Origin: Clavelina lepadiformis
Taxonomy: Eukaryota > Chordata > Ascidiacea > Aplousobranchia > Clavelinidae
Assembly: GCF_947623445.1 (NCBI RefSeq)
Contig: NC_135242.1
Span: forward strand, 19,406,001 to 19,470,000
Direction of reading: 5' to 3'
Length of the DNA: 64,000 bases
The notes beneath the pieces are model-generated. The model was not told the DNA's origin. It made no database searches and saw nothing but the letters and a program-made list of their open reading frames with translations. The translations under genes were made by a program, and so were the position numbers. Positions 34,764 through 46,627 of the stretch are shown one piece after another. How positions within the stretch are numbered: position 1 is the first letter of the stretch; each line of letters starts with the position of its first letter.

Positions 34764-37686
34764 TTGACAAACTTAAATAAACAAATTCTTAATAAGTTTA
34801 CCTTGAAAGGTCTATGGTATCTCATGCATACCATATATAGCTACTATTTTATTATATCGCTTAGTATAATGTTTATGCTTTACCTACAGTATTTCACTGG
34901 ACTAAACAAACTACAGTTATGTTGTATATACAATACATGCATTAGGCTTTTATTATTGCAACTCATATACCTCTCAGTAATTATTATAGATACTTTACAC
35001 TGGAACAAAAGTTTGTAAATACATCAATTATTAAAGAAATCGTTTCCAACGTAACATTAGCAAAACTATTTGCATTTACCGCTCTTGTCCCCCATTTCGG
35101 CGATGGTGGAGCCAATACCGTCGATGTGTAAGTATCATAGATGTACGGGGTCTTAAATAAAGCCGTTCTTCACACTTCCACGCTAATTATCGCAAGATGT
35201 TGCCAATTGCAATATCGAACAGAACAACGTTTCTTGGTTGTAAAGTCTACGTTTTCATTCATAAACTGTTAAACTTCAAAAGACGCAAGAGGATTTTGTG
35301 CAAAAAGTTATAATTGTTTGTTTTCTGTTGTGTATTTGTTTTATATATTCTGACGATATCTTGCTGCATAGGCTAGTTGAAATAAAGTAATATCGACCTA
35401 TACGGTTTTAATGTTTTTGCAAAGATTTAACCATAAAAATAGCTCAATAAAACTAGCAATTCCATATCATCATATGCGAGCAAAACTTACAGAAAGTTAA
35501 TTAATTAACTAAATTTCGTAAAGAACGCGGTTCTTACCGGGGCCACTTGACATCTGCAGGTTCCTTATAAAGAGCAATTTTCTTTGTGTGCCACAATCGT
35601 ACCACAAAATCTTTATACGCGCTGGTTTTATGGAGCTGCTTAAAGTGGCTGTCAACCTGTTAAATGAAGATAGTTGAATAAGATCGCTAAGCGAAGAACA
35701 ACTTCTTGAAACCAGCACTTGAAATACCCTATCACTAAAGGTAGAAACCGAAGCCAGCACAAAAACGATTTTAACGTGTTGTGAAGCTTAGATTTTGTCG
35801 TTCACTTGGTCGTTCACTTGGTTGGTGATTGCATTAGGCCTACAAATTTGACCGCACATCAGTAACATAGATGGATCTAAATGGGATATCCATAATGAGT
35901 TATGCAAATCGGAGTACAAAAATGAAAAGGTAAGCTTTAGGCCCTGTCTAGGTTTTTCTATTTTGATATAGGATTGTCATAGAATATAGATTGAGAGAAG
36001 GTCTTTAGGCTTTAGTATGACTATAGGTTGTTTGGCCGCTATTGGCCGTGTAATAAAATTCATACTCGGCGCCGTTAGCGGCGATAAAGCGTCATCGCGT
36101 GTCAATAAAGCTGGAAAAACAATTTCGGACTTAGACCTGTTCATCCAATATGACCCAATCCTGTTATGGCTGTAAATCAAGGTAAACGGTATAAAAACGT
36201 TTGTCATATGTTTGTGTTCCTCTCAGCGTTGTCATTTTCATTCAAGCCGGCCTTTGTCATTCTTTACGAGGCACCAGCTTGAGTTTAGTTAGTCGCGATC
36301 TTCACGCTAAATAACGCGATCTTCACGCTAATAATGCCGGTGTTCTTCGAATATCGCTTGCTTAAGTGTGCTATAAAACGGGAGAATGCAAATACAACTT
36401 TATTGCGCTCTGTTGATTCGATACTTGAAAAATTACCTTGTTTTGTAGAGGCTAGAAAACTTGTTACGAACTTTAGTTTGAACGGTTGTACAAGACACGC
36501 AAAACCTGCCATTCGTTATGTACAAAAACAGAAAGGTTTAACAAAGACAGGGAGCTTCCTTTTCTTTCTTTGCTGGTCTGGCAGCGATCGGGTATTAGTA
36601 GAATTCATTTATAGTGAAAAAGTTGCAACGTTTCCGTAACACTTAATACAAAATTGATAGAAAATGCCCTTTTTTGCCTTTCGAAAATTTACGGTTGAAT
36701 GCGTATAAACCGTAGGAAGTCGAAGGAAGCGACTTGACTGGGTAAAATAATTAATATTGCATTAGGAAAATGTACAGACCCTTCGTGTAAAACATGTGAT
36801 GGACTGATGGTTAAGATGTTTTAGAGGGCCTCTTAAAGTCTGAGTGAAGAAGCTGCTATAACTCATAGCTAAGGAAGAGATTTTAGTCAAAGTGAAATTG
36901 TATCAGAATCAATTACAGGACAGGCATTGGGTGTAAACAGGAAATCGGGTTAAGAATTAAGAGATTAGTATCGATCGGAAAATCAAATATTACCCAGCCC
37001 TTATCGAATATATCTTTTCTGGAAATCGTAGATATTTTTGTATAGTTTCCCTTCGATTAACCGACCGTTGCTAATTTGATGTAGCCGAAGTGTACTGCGA
37101 TATGCGTAATGCGATTTTGGCCTGTGAGTTGGCTTACGCAAGTGAAGGTTATAAGCGATGTATAAAAAATTTATGACGAAGATTTCTCTCCGTTGCGGCA
37201 TCTGTTAATTTGCGCTCGCCTTGGATTTAATTGTTGATTATGATCGTCGCTTCCTTCGTCAGATCGAACAGCACACTCACGCTCTGTTACGTCACAATAC
37301 GATACAAGCGCGGTTGTTATTGTTTCGCGACACACGTATTGAAAATATTTTCTGTGACGCTTAGGCCTACATACTTAGAATAATGTCCTGTTTACAGTCA
37401 GACAGTGGTTTTCATTGCTGGGCGTTATGAAAACAGAGAAGTATAGTAGCACACCTTTACCGACAATAGAGGTTTAGGAAGACCGAGTTATGGCTATGGT
37501 GTCATTTGTCAAAGGAAGTATACGGTCATAGCTTAGCCGTAGGGTTGAAAGCTTAAATTGATGCTACCTGGGTGTTTTCAATCTGCAATTTAATACTTAA
37601 ACAGATGTTGTCTGAAGCGCAGCTAGGCTCCGTTGGTCATTAGTTTGTTTTACTCCAGTATTTGTGGATACATTTAACTAAAAACA
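34764..37686. other. Intergenic between divergent PTB-like and FAM124 genes
   Basis: 2.9 kb with no confident gene. Exon-like fragments on the minus strand at about 35545-35549 (a short ATG stretch before GTAAGA) and at about 35088-35155 (open segment ending at GTAAAT) could be 5' UTR exons of the PTB-like gene. Their frames do not join into a coding sequence I trust. A short direct repeat (CGATCTTCACGCTAA) occurs at about 36296-36330. Confidence 0.4.
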
Positions 37687-40600
37687 ATGACGGCATCGAA
37701 GACAAAATATTACTTTCGGTAAGTTGAATTTTTGTCGCCAGTATACCCAGTTTTAAGGCGGTTTTAATGCGGACTGTTGCTAGTATAAGGTTAGCAAAGA
37801 TGTTCAATTGTACGTTATGTTGAGTCAGTAAGAATAAAACGTATGGAATTTATACAATACAACATTTCGTTTTCCCAGTGGAAAAATATAAGATACAATG
37901 AATCCTGTGATCAGAGACCGACAAGTCAAAAGTAAGGGTTAACAGAGTAATAATTTTGTTTTTGAAGTCAATAGATTTCACCTTACCTGTTTTACGAGAT
38001 CGCGCGGGTAGCTTGGTTTAAATCTTGTCAAGTACACTTGACTTGCCTAACACCAAACAGTTTTACGTGTTGTTGTATTTGACGCACCAGTCAGTCACAT
38101 ATATTAAAAATCCAAGGGTATTGCATATAACCATTGGACAAATAATCGATTTTCCTCATCATTTATGGTTAATGTTTAATGGCAATTTATCAATAGATAT
38201 ATGATTACACCTTACTAACATTCTTTACTCTTACTTCTTGATCCCATCGCTTGGGAAGAAATGGTGAAGGTGTATCAAGTGTTGTATTGTTTCCAAATTG
38301 CTTTAATGCTCCATTTAATGTATTCTTACAAAGGAGTCGCCAATACAAATAAGATCTAACAATGCTTTAAGCCTTTCGGCATTTAATTCCTCTGTCGGGC
38401 TTTCTTATACATCTCTAAGAAGAAATCAGCGGGAATTGTCAATGAATTTTGGCATAACGCATTGCTAGCGTGCTGTTTTTAAAACGGTTGTGCGAGACGA
38501 AAGAATGGATCGTTAAACGCTTTAGTGTTAATCTTTCGTAAGAAGATTTCCTTATTCTTTAAAAGGCTTTGAAAGTTTCTTTTCGTTTGCAGTTTATATG
38601 GTAACGGCACTACAGTGGTTTTGACTCCTTCATTCAAGGATATATGTACACGAAACATGTTTGCTCATTATGTTGGCTCAGAAAGCCATGTAAACGCGAT
38701 GTAAGGAATTAATGTTTCGCGTTTACCGCGATAAGTAACGACTCAGCAAAACGTCAATGCTTTTACAAGCAGGTTAATCTCATAACAAGTGTATATATAA
38801 ACCTGACGCACAGAAAATGTCGTATACTGGTTCGTACGTAAGTCATATAGGATTAACCCAATCAATCACGTGTTCGCGTCTGGTAACACATTATGTCGAT
38901 AGTAACACATTATTAGTGTGTTTTTTTGCTCTTTCAGGAAAAAGTCGAAAAATTCGGATACAAGTGAAAGACCTTTAAGGGCCAGCAGCTCAACGGACAG
39001 TAAGCAGCTTTAAATGTACAAACTCGATCGCTAAAATGTCAGCTTCTCGTAGAACTTTGTGCAGACATTTGGGCTTTTCTAATTAAAATACACTGCAAAT
39101 TAGGAATAGGCTACATGAAGTCTTCTTTTCCGAGTTTTTTTTACCAGTTAATAACATAAATTAAGTCAAACATTTTCATAACAACAATTGATTTTTTAAA
39201 GGTGAGGATTTTTCTTCCAGTGCAGAAAATGCCCGTAGAGTCACTCTTCATGTCATCACGGATCCCGGCCAATCGGAGAAGATTAATTCGTCCTTTCAAG
39301 ATTTGATTCGGCGCCTGAATTTGACCTTTGACGTCATTTGCGTCTCGGAAAGGTTTAAGCCGATCAATCACAAAGACTCGAAAAATAATTCGGTAAGTTT
39401 AAGTTATCAGGGCGAATCGCATAATACTAGCGGTAAAATGTACGAATTTTGGTTGTAAATATATTTCTTTATTTGTGCAAACTTTGATAAATCGTTCTTG
39501 ATAAAAAGAAGATTACAAAAGTAGGCGTTTCTATGACTACGCGTACATGGCAATTGTGACGTTCTGTCTCTGCTTTTATCGTTAAGCGTAAAATTGCACC
39601 GTCGCACGAGATACAAGCGGCCTACGTAAATTTCCGTTTAAATTTTACGCGGCGTAGACCGGCTGTAAAAGCTTCTTTGCCGTGGGCCATGTTACATTGT
39701 CATATCTCATTTAATGTGTGTTTTCGATATTATGTCACTTAAGTGCTTGTTTTGCAAATTTCAACTCAGAGCTCACCTGACGTACCCGCAATTGCTGTTG
39801 TTCTTTTCTTCAACGACGGATTTAATATCGAAAAGCAGAACGACACTGTTGAAAGCGACACATCCCAAACCGCCGGTGAAAAAGAGGAGCCCATTGACAC
39901 CACCTCGCGGATAAACAATATGAACGAAGTTAGGAATATTTTCAGACAAAAGCCGTGGCGCTTTCATCACAAAGTTGCAGTGAGCGGAAAGCTGATATCC
40001 TGCGATAGCAACGAGCAAGACTATTACGAATACAACTACCACGATGCATTTATGACGCCACAAACGCTGAATACCGGTCGTAGAACGCCTTTTGGTGACA
40101 CCAAACCTCTTGAGAATTTGTCCTGCTCAAAGGCAGCCTTCCCATTGTGGGGCGTACGGAAAGTACATTACGGCAAACAAATACTACGATTTACCATCTT
40201 CGTAAGCCAGGAAAATTGGGACGATCAAATCAATTTATACAAACTTATATTACGGGCTGACGAGACGCAGGTTAGAGATGACTTTTGTTATTTCCTCACT
40301 TATTCCAACACAAGAAGTGTAATTCAGATTGGCTTGAAAAAACTGCCGCCTGGGCTGAAGCCTGAACCGCTGACATCAACAATTTTACAGTTCAAGATTA
40401 AAAATGTAGGACAGTTGGTGCCGCTCTTGCCTTATGCTTGCGACCCAATCAGCGAGCTTCGTTGGCGAACTCGTGACCACGACTCCAACCTTATTTTGTT
40501 GCAAATTTATAGGACGCAAGGTGTCTCTGCCGGGTCAAGTTTTATGGAAAGAGTTTTCACAGATCAAGAAAGCTCAGACAGTCCCGGGAAAACGCCAAAA

Positions 40601-41098
40601 ACGATCGCGTCCGCTGTTGACGTCATTCCAAGATCCAAGAAGAACGGCCGGTCGACTCCGAGCAGTTCAGTATCCTCTACTAAATCAAGTAGTCATGATG
40701 GTGAGAAAGTTGGTTCAGGAGCAAGAAGTTTTGGAAAAGAGACAAGCGTTTTAGGAGACAGTTTTCTGTGCCCCTCCTTGCCCGAAAAGATGCCCCTACT
40801 GAAAACGGTGACGTGTATCCCGACGAAGTACTTCCTGAATACATCCAGTTGTTCCTCCGTGTCTTCGATTGACTCTTCCGAGCATGTCTCAAGCTTAACG
40901 TCATCTTCTAGGTCACCGGAACGTCACTCAAGCGTGTCTTCAATACCGAGTTCCACACCGAGGATTATTAATGAACGGCATCCAAAGGTTATAAGATCGG
41001 GAAGACTCTCTGTCACAAATAATCCAAGAAATTTACCGGATAACTTTGAGTCATTCCATTCGACCTCTTCGCCAAAGGAAGGCGAATATTATGTGTAA
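37687..41098 (+). CDS. FAM124 family protein, 537 aa, four coding exons
   Basis: Exons 37687-37718, 38938-38999, 39202-39392 and 39770-41098 join in phase (TTTCG|G, ACA|GT, codon boundary) to 1614 nt including TAA. The family domain begins RRVTLHVITDPGQSEKINSS and includes FDVICVSERF. It continues PAIAVVLFFNDGF, RQKPWRFHHKVAVSGK, AAFPLWGVRKVHYGKQILRF, DDFCYFLTYSNTRSVIQIGL, ILQFKIKNVGQLVPLLPYAC and DPISELRWRTRDHDSNLILL. These match the order and key residues of vertebrate FAM124A/B (PLWAIRPVHYGKEIVRFTV, GELVPLLPNPC). The fold is related to glyoxalase-type domains, and its molecular role is poorly known. After about residue 350 the tail is long, serine-rich and disordered (SSVSSIDSSEHVSSLTSSSR). 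The start is the only in-phase ATG upstream. The first intron is 1.2 kb. AATAAA at 41240-41245 fits the 3' end. Confidence 0.9.
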
Positions 41099-41239
41099 AC
41101 GCTTTGCTCCAGTTAAAGTTTTCATTTTACGGTAATAACTGTGATTATTAAAGACTTTATTTTTGTTATTGTAAGTATTTTAGGTCAAAGATTTTATTTT
41201 TGTACACTGCTGAACCTAATTGCCTATAACGTAACGGCT

Positions 41240-41245
41240 AATAAA
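41240..41245 (+). promoter_or_regulatory. Polyadenylation signal of the FAM124 gene
   Basis: AATAAA 142 bases after the stop codon on the coding strand, followed by T-rich sequence. Confidence 0.5.
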
Positions 41246-41950
41246 AGAATCTTTTCTTAACCTATACCAAAGCAAAAATGTTTGTAAACTGGACTTACCA
41301 TATTTCTATCCTAAAATCTTGTTTGATCACAAAACTGCTTTAAAGCAAAGTAAAGTATAACACGTTTCCGATAAAAATTGGTCGGATTAGGCAGAAACAT
41401 AATTTATTGGCGGCAGGTTTCGAGTAAATTCTCCCAACACAGAGGTGTTGATTGCCGACACACGCAACAACACGACCTCGCAAAGAAAAATGTAATCGGA
41501 ACGGAAATACAAACAAAGAAATGAAACGAAAGACGGCATGTACAGTGGAAACAATGCAACGTAATAGAAATGAAGTTAATAAATGAAAAGCTAAGATTCA
41601 GGTTAAAGTCAGGCTACGCGGATGGATGCCAGACCACATACCAGCTGTGACGAAAGGCAGAAACAACCAAAGCACGCATCGAAAGCGGAAATACAAGCTT
41701 ACAGCTTTTTCTGCGGCTACTGTGTTAGCTTACTACAGCTGCAGTTAAATCTATCTTACGCTGTGTCAAGCGTTTTGCGGTTAGATGCGTTATACTGTGC
41801 AGCAGAAGGTAATTTTTGAAACAGAAAATGCAATTGCAAGCGATGGAAAACAAAAGCTGATAATGCATGCGAAAATGGTGCTAACGTTCAAAATCGATTG
41901 AGCACCTTATTCAAACATCTTTTCTTGTCCGTGCGCCATACTGGGAATTA

Positions 41951-44900
41951 TTACGCCACCGATTCCTTCTCAGCACACAAAATTGTTTCGTCTATGAACC
42001 TTTGAATAATGTGCACAATTTCTTTCGCTTTTGTTGATTCCACCAAATAAGTCTCTTTACTGCTCATAAACAACTTCAACTGAGCGCCCCCAAGGTCACT
42101 GTAAAGACGTTTAAAATATTAATTTGATGTAAGTAAACGAGCAACGTAATATTCAAAAAACGCTACACTTAAATGTTTAACGAAACATTTCTCGGAAAAA
42201 AGTGGGAATTTGTTGGCTCAAAAAAGAATGAAACAAATTTTAAATTGCGTTAATGCTTTTTGACTCAAATTACCAAACTGTTTTATATTTACGGCCTTAA
42301 AAAGAGGAGTCCGACGTAAACCTTTGTTCCACAGTTCTATAACCACAAGGCGCAATCGTTTCATAATTTTCTGTCAAGATACCTCTTATCCAGCCATTCT
42401 ACACTCTTCAAATTCCTCACTTCCAATTCAAGGAGGGGTGGCTCCGGGGATTTAGTATCATGCTCGTGTTCACGCGTGCTCACAGCAACATTGCAACGTA
42501 TGACAAGCTTTTCGTGATTCAATGTCATTATGACGTCAGTAAAGGAGCTTCTGTCTAAATTTTCGTCAACCCGTTGGAATCTCGACAAACTACAGAATAA
42601 ATAAGAAATGATGGCGAAGAGATAAAGAAATGATGTAATCATAACGGAAGATAAGCTTGGGGACGATGAAAAGATTAGTCTCATTATAGCCAAGACTGAG
42701 CATAAATGGATGTCGTTTTTCTCTCAACCATTGTAGTGTCATAATCACTACCCGTCCCCCCTCTTCAACAGTAAATCATTTGTCACTATGTATTGAGAAA
42801 ACCACTTGCGGTTGTGAAACCAGTTTATAATAAATGATTGAGCCAAACGATTAGTCAGATTTTGTAACGCAAGAAGGCTACGGTTACCAAACTAGGTTAC
42901 TGTAATGTGCTTTTCTGTGACAAATGAATGAAGTAACGAAGTGAAAATTGACGACTTACGCGAAAGATTTGGTAAAGCTGTCAATGAACGCCTTCGAAGC
43001 GTAACGGATGACTTGTTGCATGATGTCAAGCGTATCGATCTTTTCTGAAGGTTGGTATTTTGCCTTCAAAAGTTGAAGTGTTAAGGGGATTTTTAGTCAT
43101 ATTTTCATTTTAAAGATCTTATTGCTCAGTGATCTTTATCAAGAAATATTTTAACGAAACACCAAATTATTGCGTCAGCATACTGACTTAGTTAACATCA
43201 GTTACCAATTTCATCAGTTATAAATTTCACACCGTTTGAAACCTACTTTGTAATCTGAATAGACGTCATTTAAAAAAGTTGTCGCTCAGCCTTTTACCCT
43301 CCTGACTTAATATTTAACCCTGGGGGTTGCTCAAAGAAGCTACGTCACGGTGTTTATGCATCATAAGAGACATACTTTACAGTCTTAGTAACGCGTCAAG
43401 CTATGGAGAATTAATGCCTTACATGCAGGGCTTTGAGGGTGGAGTGAACCATTTGGCACCATTTCTTCTTATTGTTATCCTTGCACAGGCGAGAGGGCAG
43501 ATTTTGATCGCATATAGCAGTCACCCGTTTCATGTCTATCTTCTGAAGACCGTTTCTTACGCAATATTGATGAGCCATCAGAAGTGCCAGGTCTTGCGCC
43601 TATATCATGTAAATAAAGTATCGATATTTTGCTGTTTAAACTGAAGAGAAATTACAGTTTTAATGAAAGTTTAATTTCCACGAAAAGCAGTGTCAATTTT
43701 AAGATTAAATACTCAGAAGTCCAAAAGATTTGATAAGCTTCGATATAAAACGACGTGGATTTGATTTGCCACAATCGGTTAAACATAGTTGTATTACAGG
43801 TCTAAGACTCCTATAACCGTTAAAAGAAACGTTTAATAAAGTCTAACATGCTAACACAAAGTATTAGGCAATCAAGTGGTAAAAAATCAAATTGTGCAGC
43901 ATGCAATGTAACCCTTTTCGATGGAGGTAGCAGCGGAACTGGAGATTGATATAAAAGTTCAATACGATAACAAATAGCTGTGGTGACCTCGTGTATTTTT
44001 TCAGAAGCCACAGAAGTGTTACAGCTGGGAAATTCGATTTAAATCGAATAAAGCGAATGCCACCTACCTTCAGACATTGATATTCTCCTGACTGTACGCC
44101 CCCGCAGATTTGCGAATACGTCAGGAGTGCTCTCATTTGGTTGTCTTGTATACCAGTTGCGTCAGAAATGGAGAAAATTTCCCTCCTTATTTAAGAAAAG
44201 CAGTTAATATTAAATAGCAGATTACCAGTATATTTTATGTGTTTGATTTATTAAAACGCTTCCTAAGACGCCTGTCACGTCGGGTAACACTAATTTACGA
44301 CCACCCATAGCAAGATTAGCTGCTGCTGCTCTTCTACATTTTTAAGAATTTATTTCACAACGGAATGAGATACCATCGTCTGCTTCATGAAATGTCGACC
44401 ACAAACAAAATGTTAGTGTATGCAAACCTGTAATATATTCTCCATATTTCCTGTACATCATTCAGTTTGCTGAATTTCTCTGCCTGCGATATGGCGTCCA
44501 GTATATGAAAATTACCGTTGCCCAGGGTGACCAGCTAAAATAACACAATATTGTTGTTGTTCAAAAAATTTTTCTTTGAGTTAGACTGAATGGTGGGATC
44601 GGACTAAATTCCAACTCGGTTGGTTACCTTGTTATTTAGGGCAAGGTAAAGGGAAAAACCAAAGGAATCACCCAGTCTATTTTTAGACGCCAGTTTTCGA
44701 CACATTTCTTCGGCAGTAGTGCTTGAATCGGTCCAAATTGTTCGAACGGAATGATCCATGCAAATTACCGGAAGACGTATTTCCTGACGAGACTTGGCGG
44801 CCTAAAATGGATAAGTAAATACTTTTATTAAGCCTGATACCAAGAAATTACTATCATAAATGCAGTAACTATCACAATTGTGTCACAATGCTTAATATAG

Positions 44901-46627
44901 CCATTTCGCGTAACGCCACGCATGATACATTCACACGTCAGCTCGTGTTAGTGTACAACATTACGTCAACATCATCTAGTAATTATCTTCCGCGAGTTCA
45001 AAAACTTGCACCATGCTTGCACTGACCTGCAGTTCAAGGGAGCAAGGTGCGTTTTTTCTTTCACCGTTTTCAAGGACGCGCGTCAGTTTGCCTTTGCAGT
45101 AGGAGCTGTATGGCGTGTGCTGATCGTCCAAGAATCGGCTAATTAGGTCCAATATCTGTCGACGCAACGCACGTTTAGGCTTGGTTGTTTTGAAACTCGA
45201 ACAGAACGGGAACGGCGATATTGTCACGCCGTGCATCACACCGAATAACAGTCACTCATAAAAAAGTAACTAGAATGGGATTTCTCATTGATCGACAGCT
45301 ATAAACGGGGTATTTATTGAGAATGAATGGTCTATTGTATACTGGTTATATACTATCGCATAATTTCCGAACCTTGTTAGAAGGCGAGAAGCATCCCATT
45401 ATCAAGGCTAACAAGATCCAGCCCAGTGCGTTGCTACGAAGCGACGGATTACAGGTCAGTTGCTTTACCAGTTGGCAATAGATTTCATCCCGTAAGTGTA
45501 CGTTTTCTATTCCGATGTTCACGAGAAATTGGATCTGGAAATAAAGTAATACTCATCGTAGCTTTGCAAACCCGTTCGGCATCGTTTTCGTCAGGAAGGA
45601 ATTGCGACATTGTGTGTAACCACTCGTATGAGTAAGCTTGTCAAATACCATTAGATAATCGCTTCTCTATTTACCTTTTCAAGTACGGTCATTTTTGAAA
45701 GGTTTTCGCCCGAGATCGCCGATTCTCCATTGTTATTTAAAACATCTTTGTTTTCTGCCGGCTCTGACTCGATGTACATTGACGTGGGTCTTTTTCTCGG
45801 GCTTTTATTTCCGGCAGAAATCTCGCTGCTTTGCTTTCGCCACAACTTCTTCTTTGTGGAGAAATACTTCCTTCGTTCGAGGATGGTTGATTCAAACAAT
45901 CTTGTCCCCTGACCCTAACGAGCAGGAACAATGAAAAAATGTCAGCCATGTAGACCTTTACGCTGTGACAGCAAATCGGGTGTTGCAAAATGGGGCAGTT
46001 CCGGGCCGCGTCGATCTTTTGTGATAAAGCTCGTGAACACAGATAAGAGTTTTAAACTATAAACGTTTCAGAGAAATATTTAAATACTTGGCTTACTTAC
46101 CTTTTCTAAAGCTTCGCTTTCGTCGCCCATAAAAGAGAGTATTAGATCCCAGCTTGAACGAACCAAAGCCATGTCACTACTGTTGGAAACACTTCCACTA
46201 AACGAGTACCGTCTTGCTCTATCAGCTGTACCTATATGATAGTACGAAAAGTCATGATGTTATACATCATATAGATGCAAGTTACATTCACAAAGGTCTG
46301 CGTGACTAAAACCAACGTCTATTTTGCCATGAGCTTACCGTTGACCTTTTGCATGTCCGGTGATCCACTTTCTTTTTTGTAATTCGATTTTAAACGCTTT
46401 AAAACGGAAAGATTTGTGCTCCTAAGTACCGGAAGATTTGTACGTTTTTCAAAATGACCTTTCACCCCAGGAGCAAAATGATTACAAACTATTTCTTCTA
46501 TAACCGGGGATAAAGTCTTTTCCGTATTAACAGGAAGTTCTTGTCCGTTGGGAACTTTTAAAGTGGAATTAGGCGCGCCGTTTGTGTGGTGGCCATTAAC
46601 CACGCCATTAGTTTCGACAGGAGACAT
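41951..46627 (-). CDS. MyTH4-FERM protein without a motor domain, 661 aa, 12 exons
   Basis: Exons in gene order: 46627-46339, 46231-46101, 45914-45675, 45534-45373, about 45179-45027, 44801-44628, 44534-44428, 44185-44068, 43599-43423, 43039-42960, 42589-42383, 42098-41951; all phases agree. Residues 1-110 are a disordered leader starting MSPVETNGVVNG. MyTH4 begins at SSWDLILSFMGDESEALEK, is broken by an 80-residue lysine- and serine-rich exon, and resumes with VHLRDEIYCQLVKQLTCNPS, NALGWILLALIMGCFSPSNK and YCKGKLTRVLENGERK. FERM F1 follows (LPVICMDHSVRTIWTDSSTT, FGFSLYLALNNK), then F2 (DLALLMAHQYCVRNG, YASKAFIDSFTKSF) and F3 (YLVESTKAKEIVHIIQRFID). The tandem resembles myosin VII/XV tails, which bind microtubules and cargo, but no myosin head, IQ motifs or SH3 domain is present upstream. 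The exon-5 acceptor is ambiguous (45179 or 45155). Confidence 0.85.

Noticed and set aside
35088-35549. Possible short coding exons upstream of the PTB-like gene
   Set aside because: The ATG-starting frame runs into a stop after splicing. At most these are 5' UTR exons.
36334-36639. 101-aa ATG frame
   Set aside because: No recognisable domain, no splice context and no neighbouring exons. Likely chance.
42361-42589. MyTH4-FERM protein ending at the stop at 42361
   Set aside because: The frame does stop there, but a donor at AAGAG|GTATCT joins in phase to 42098-41951, which completes the F3 lobe.
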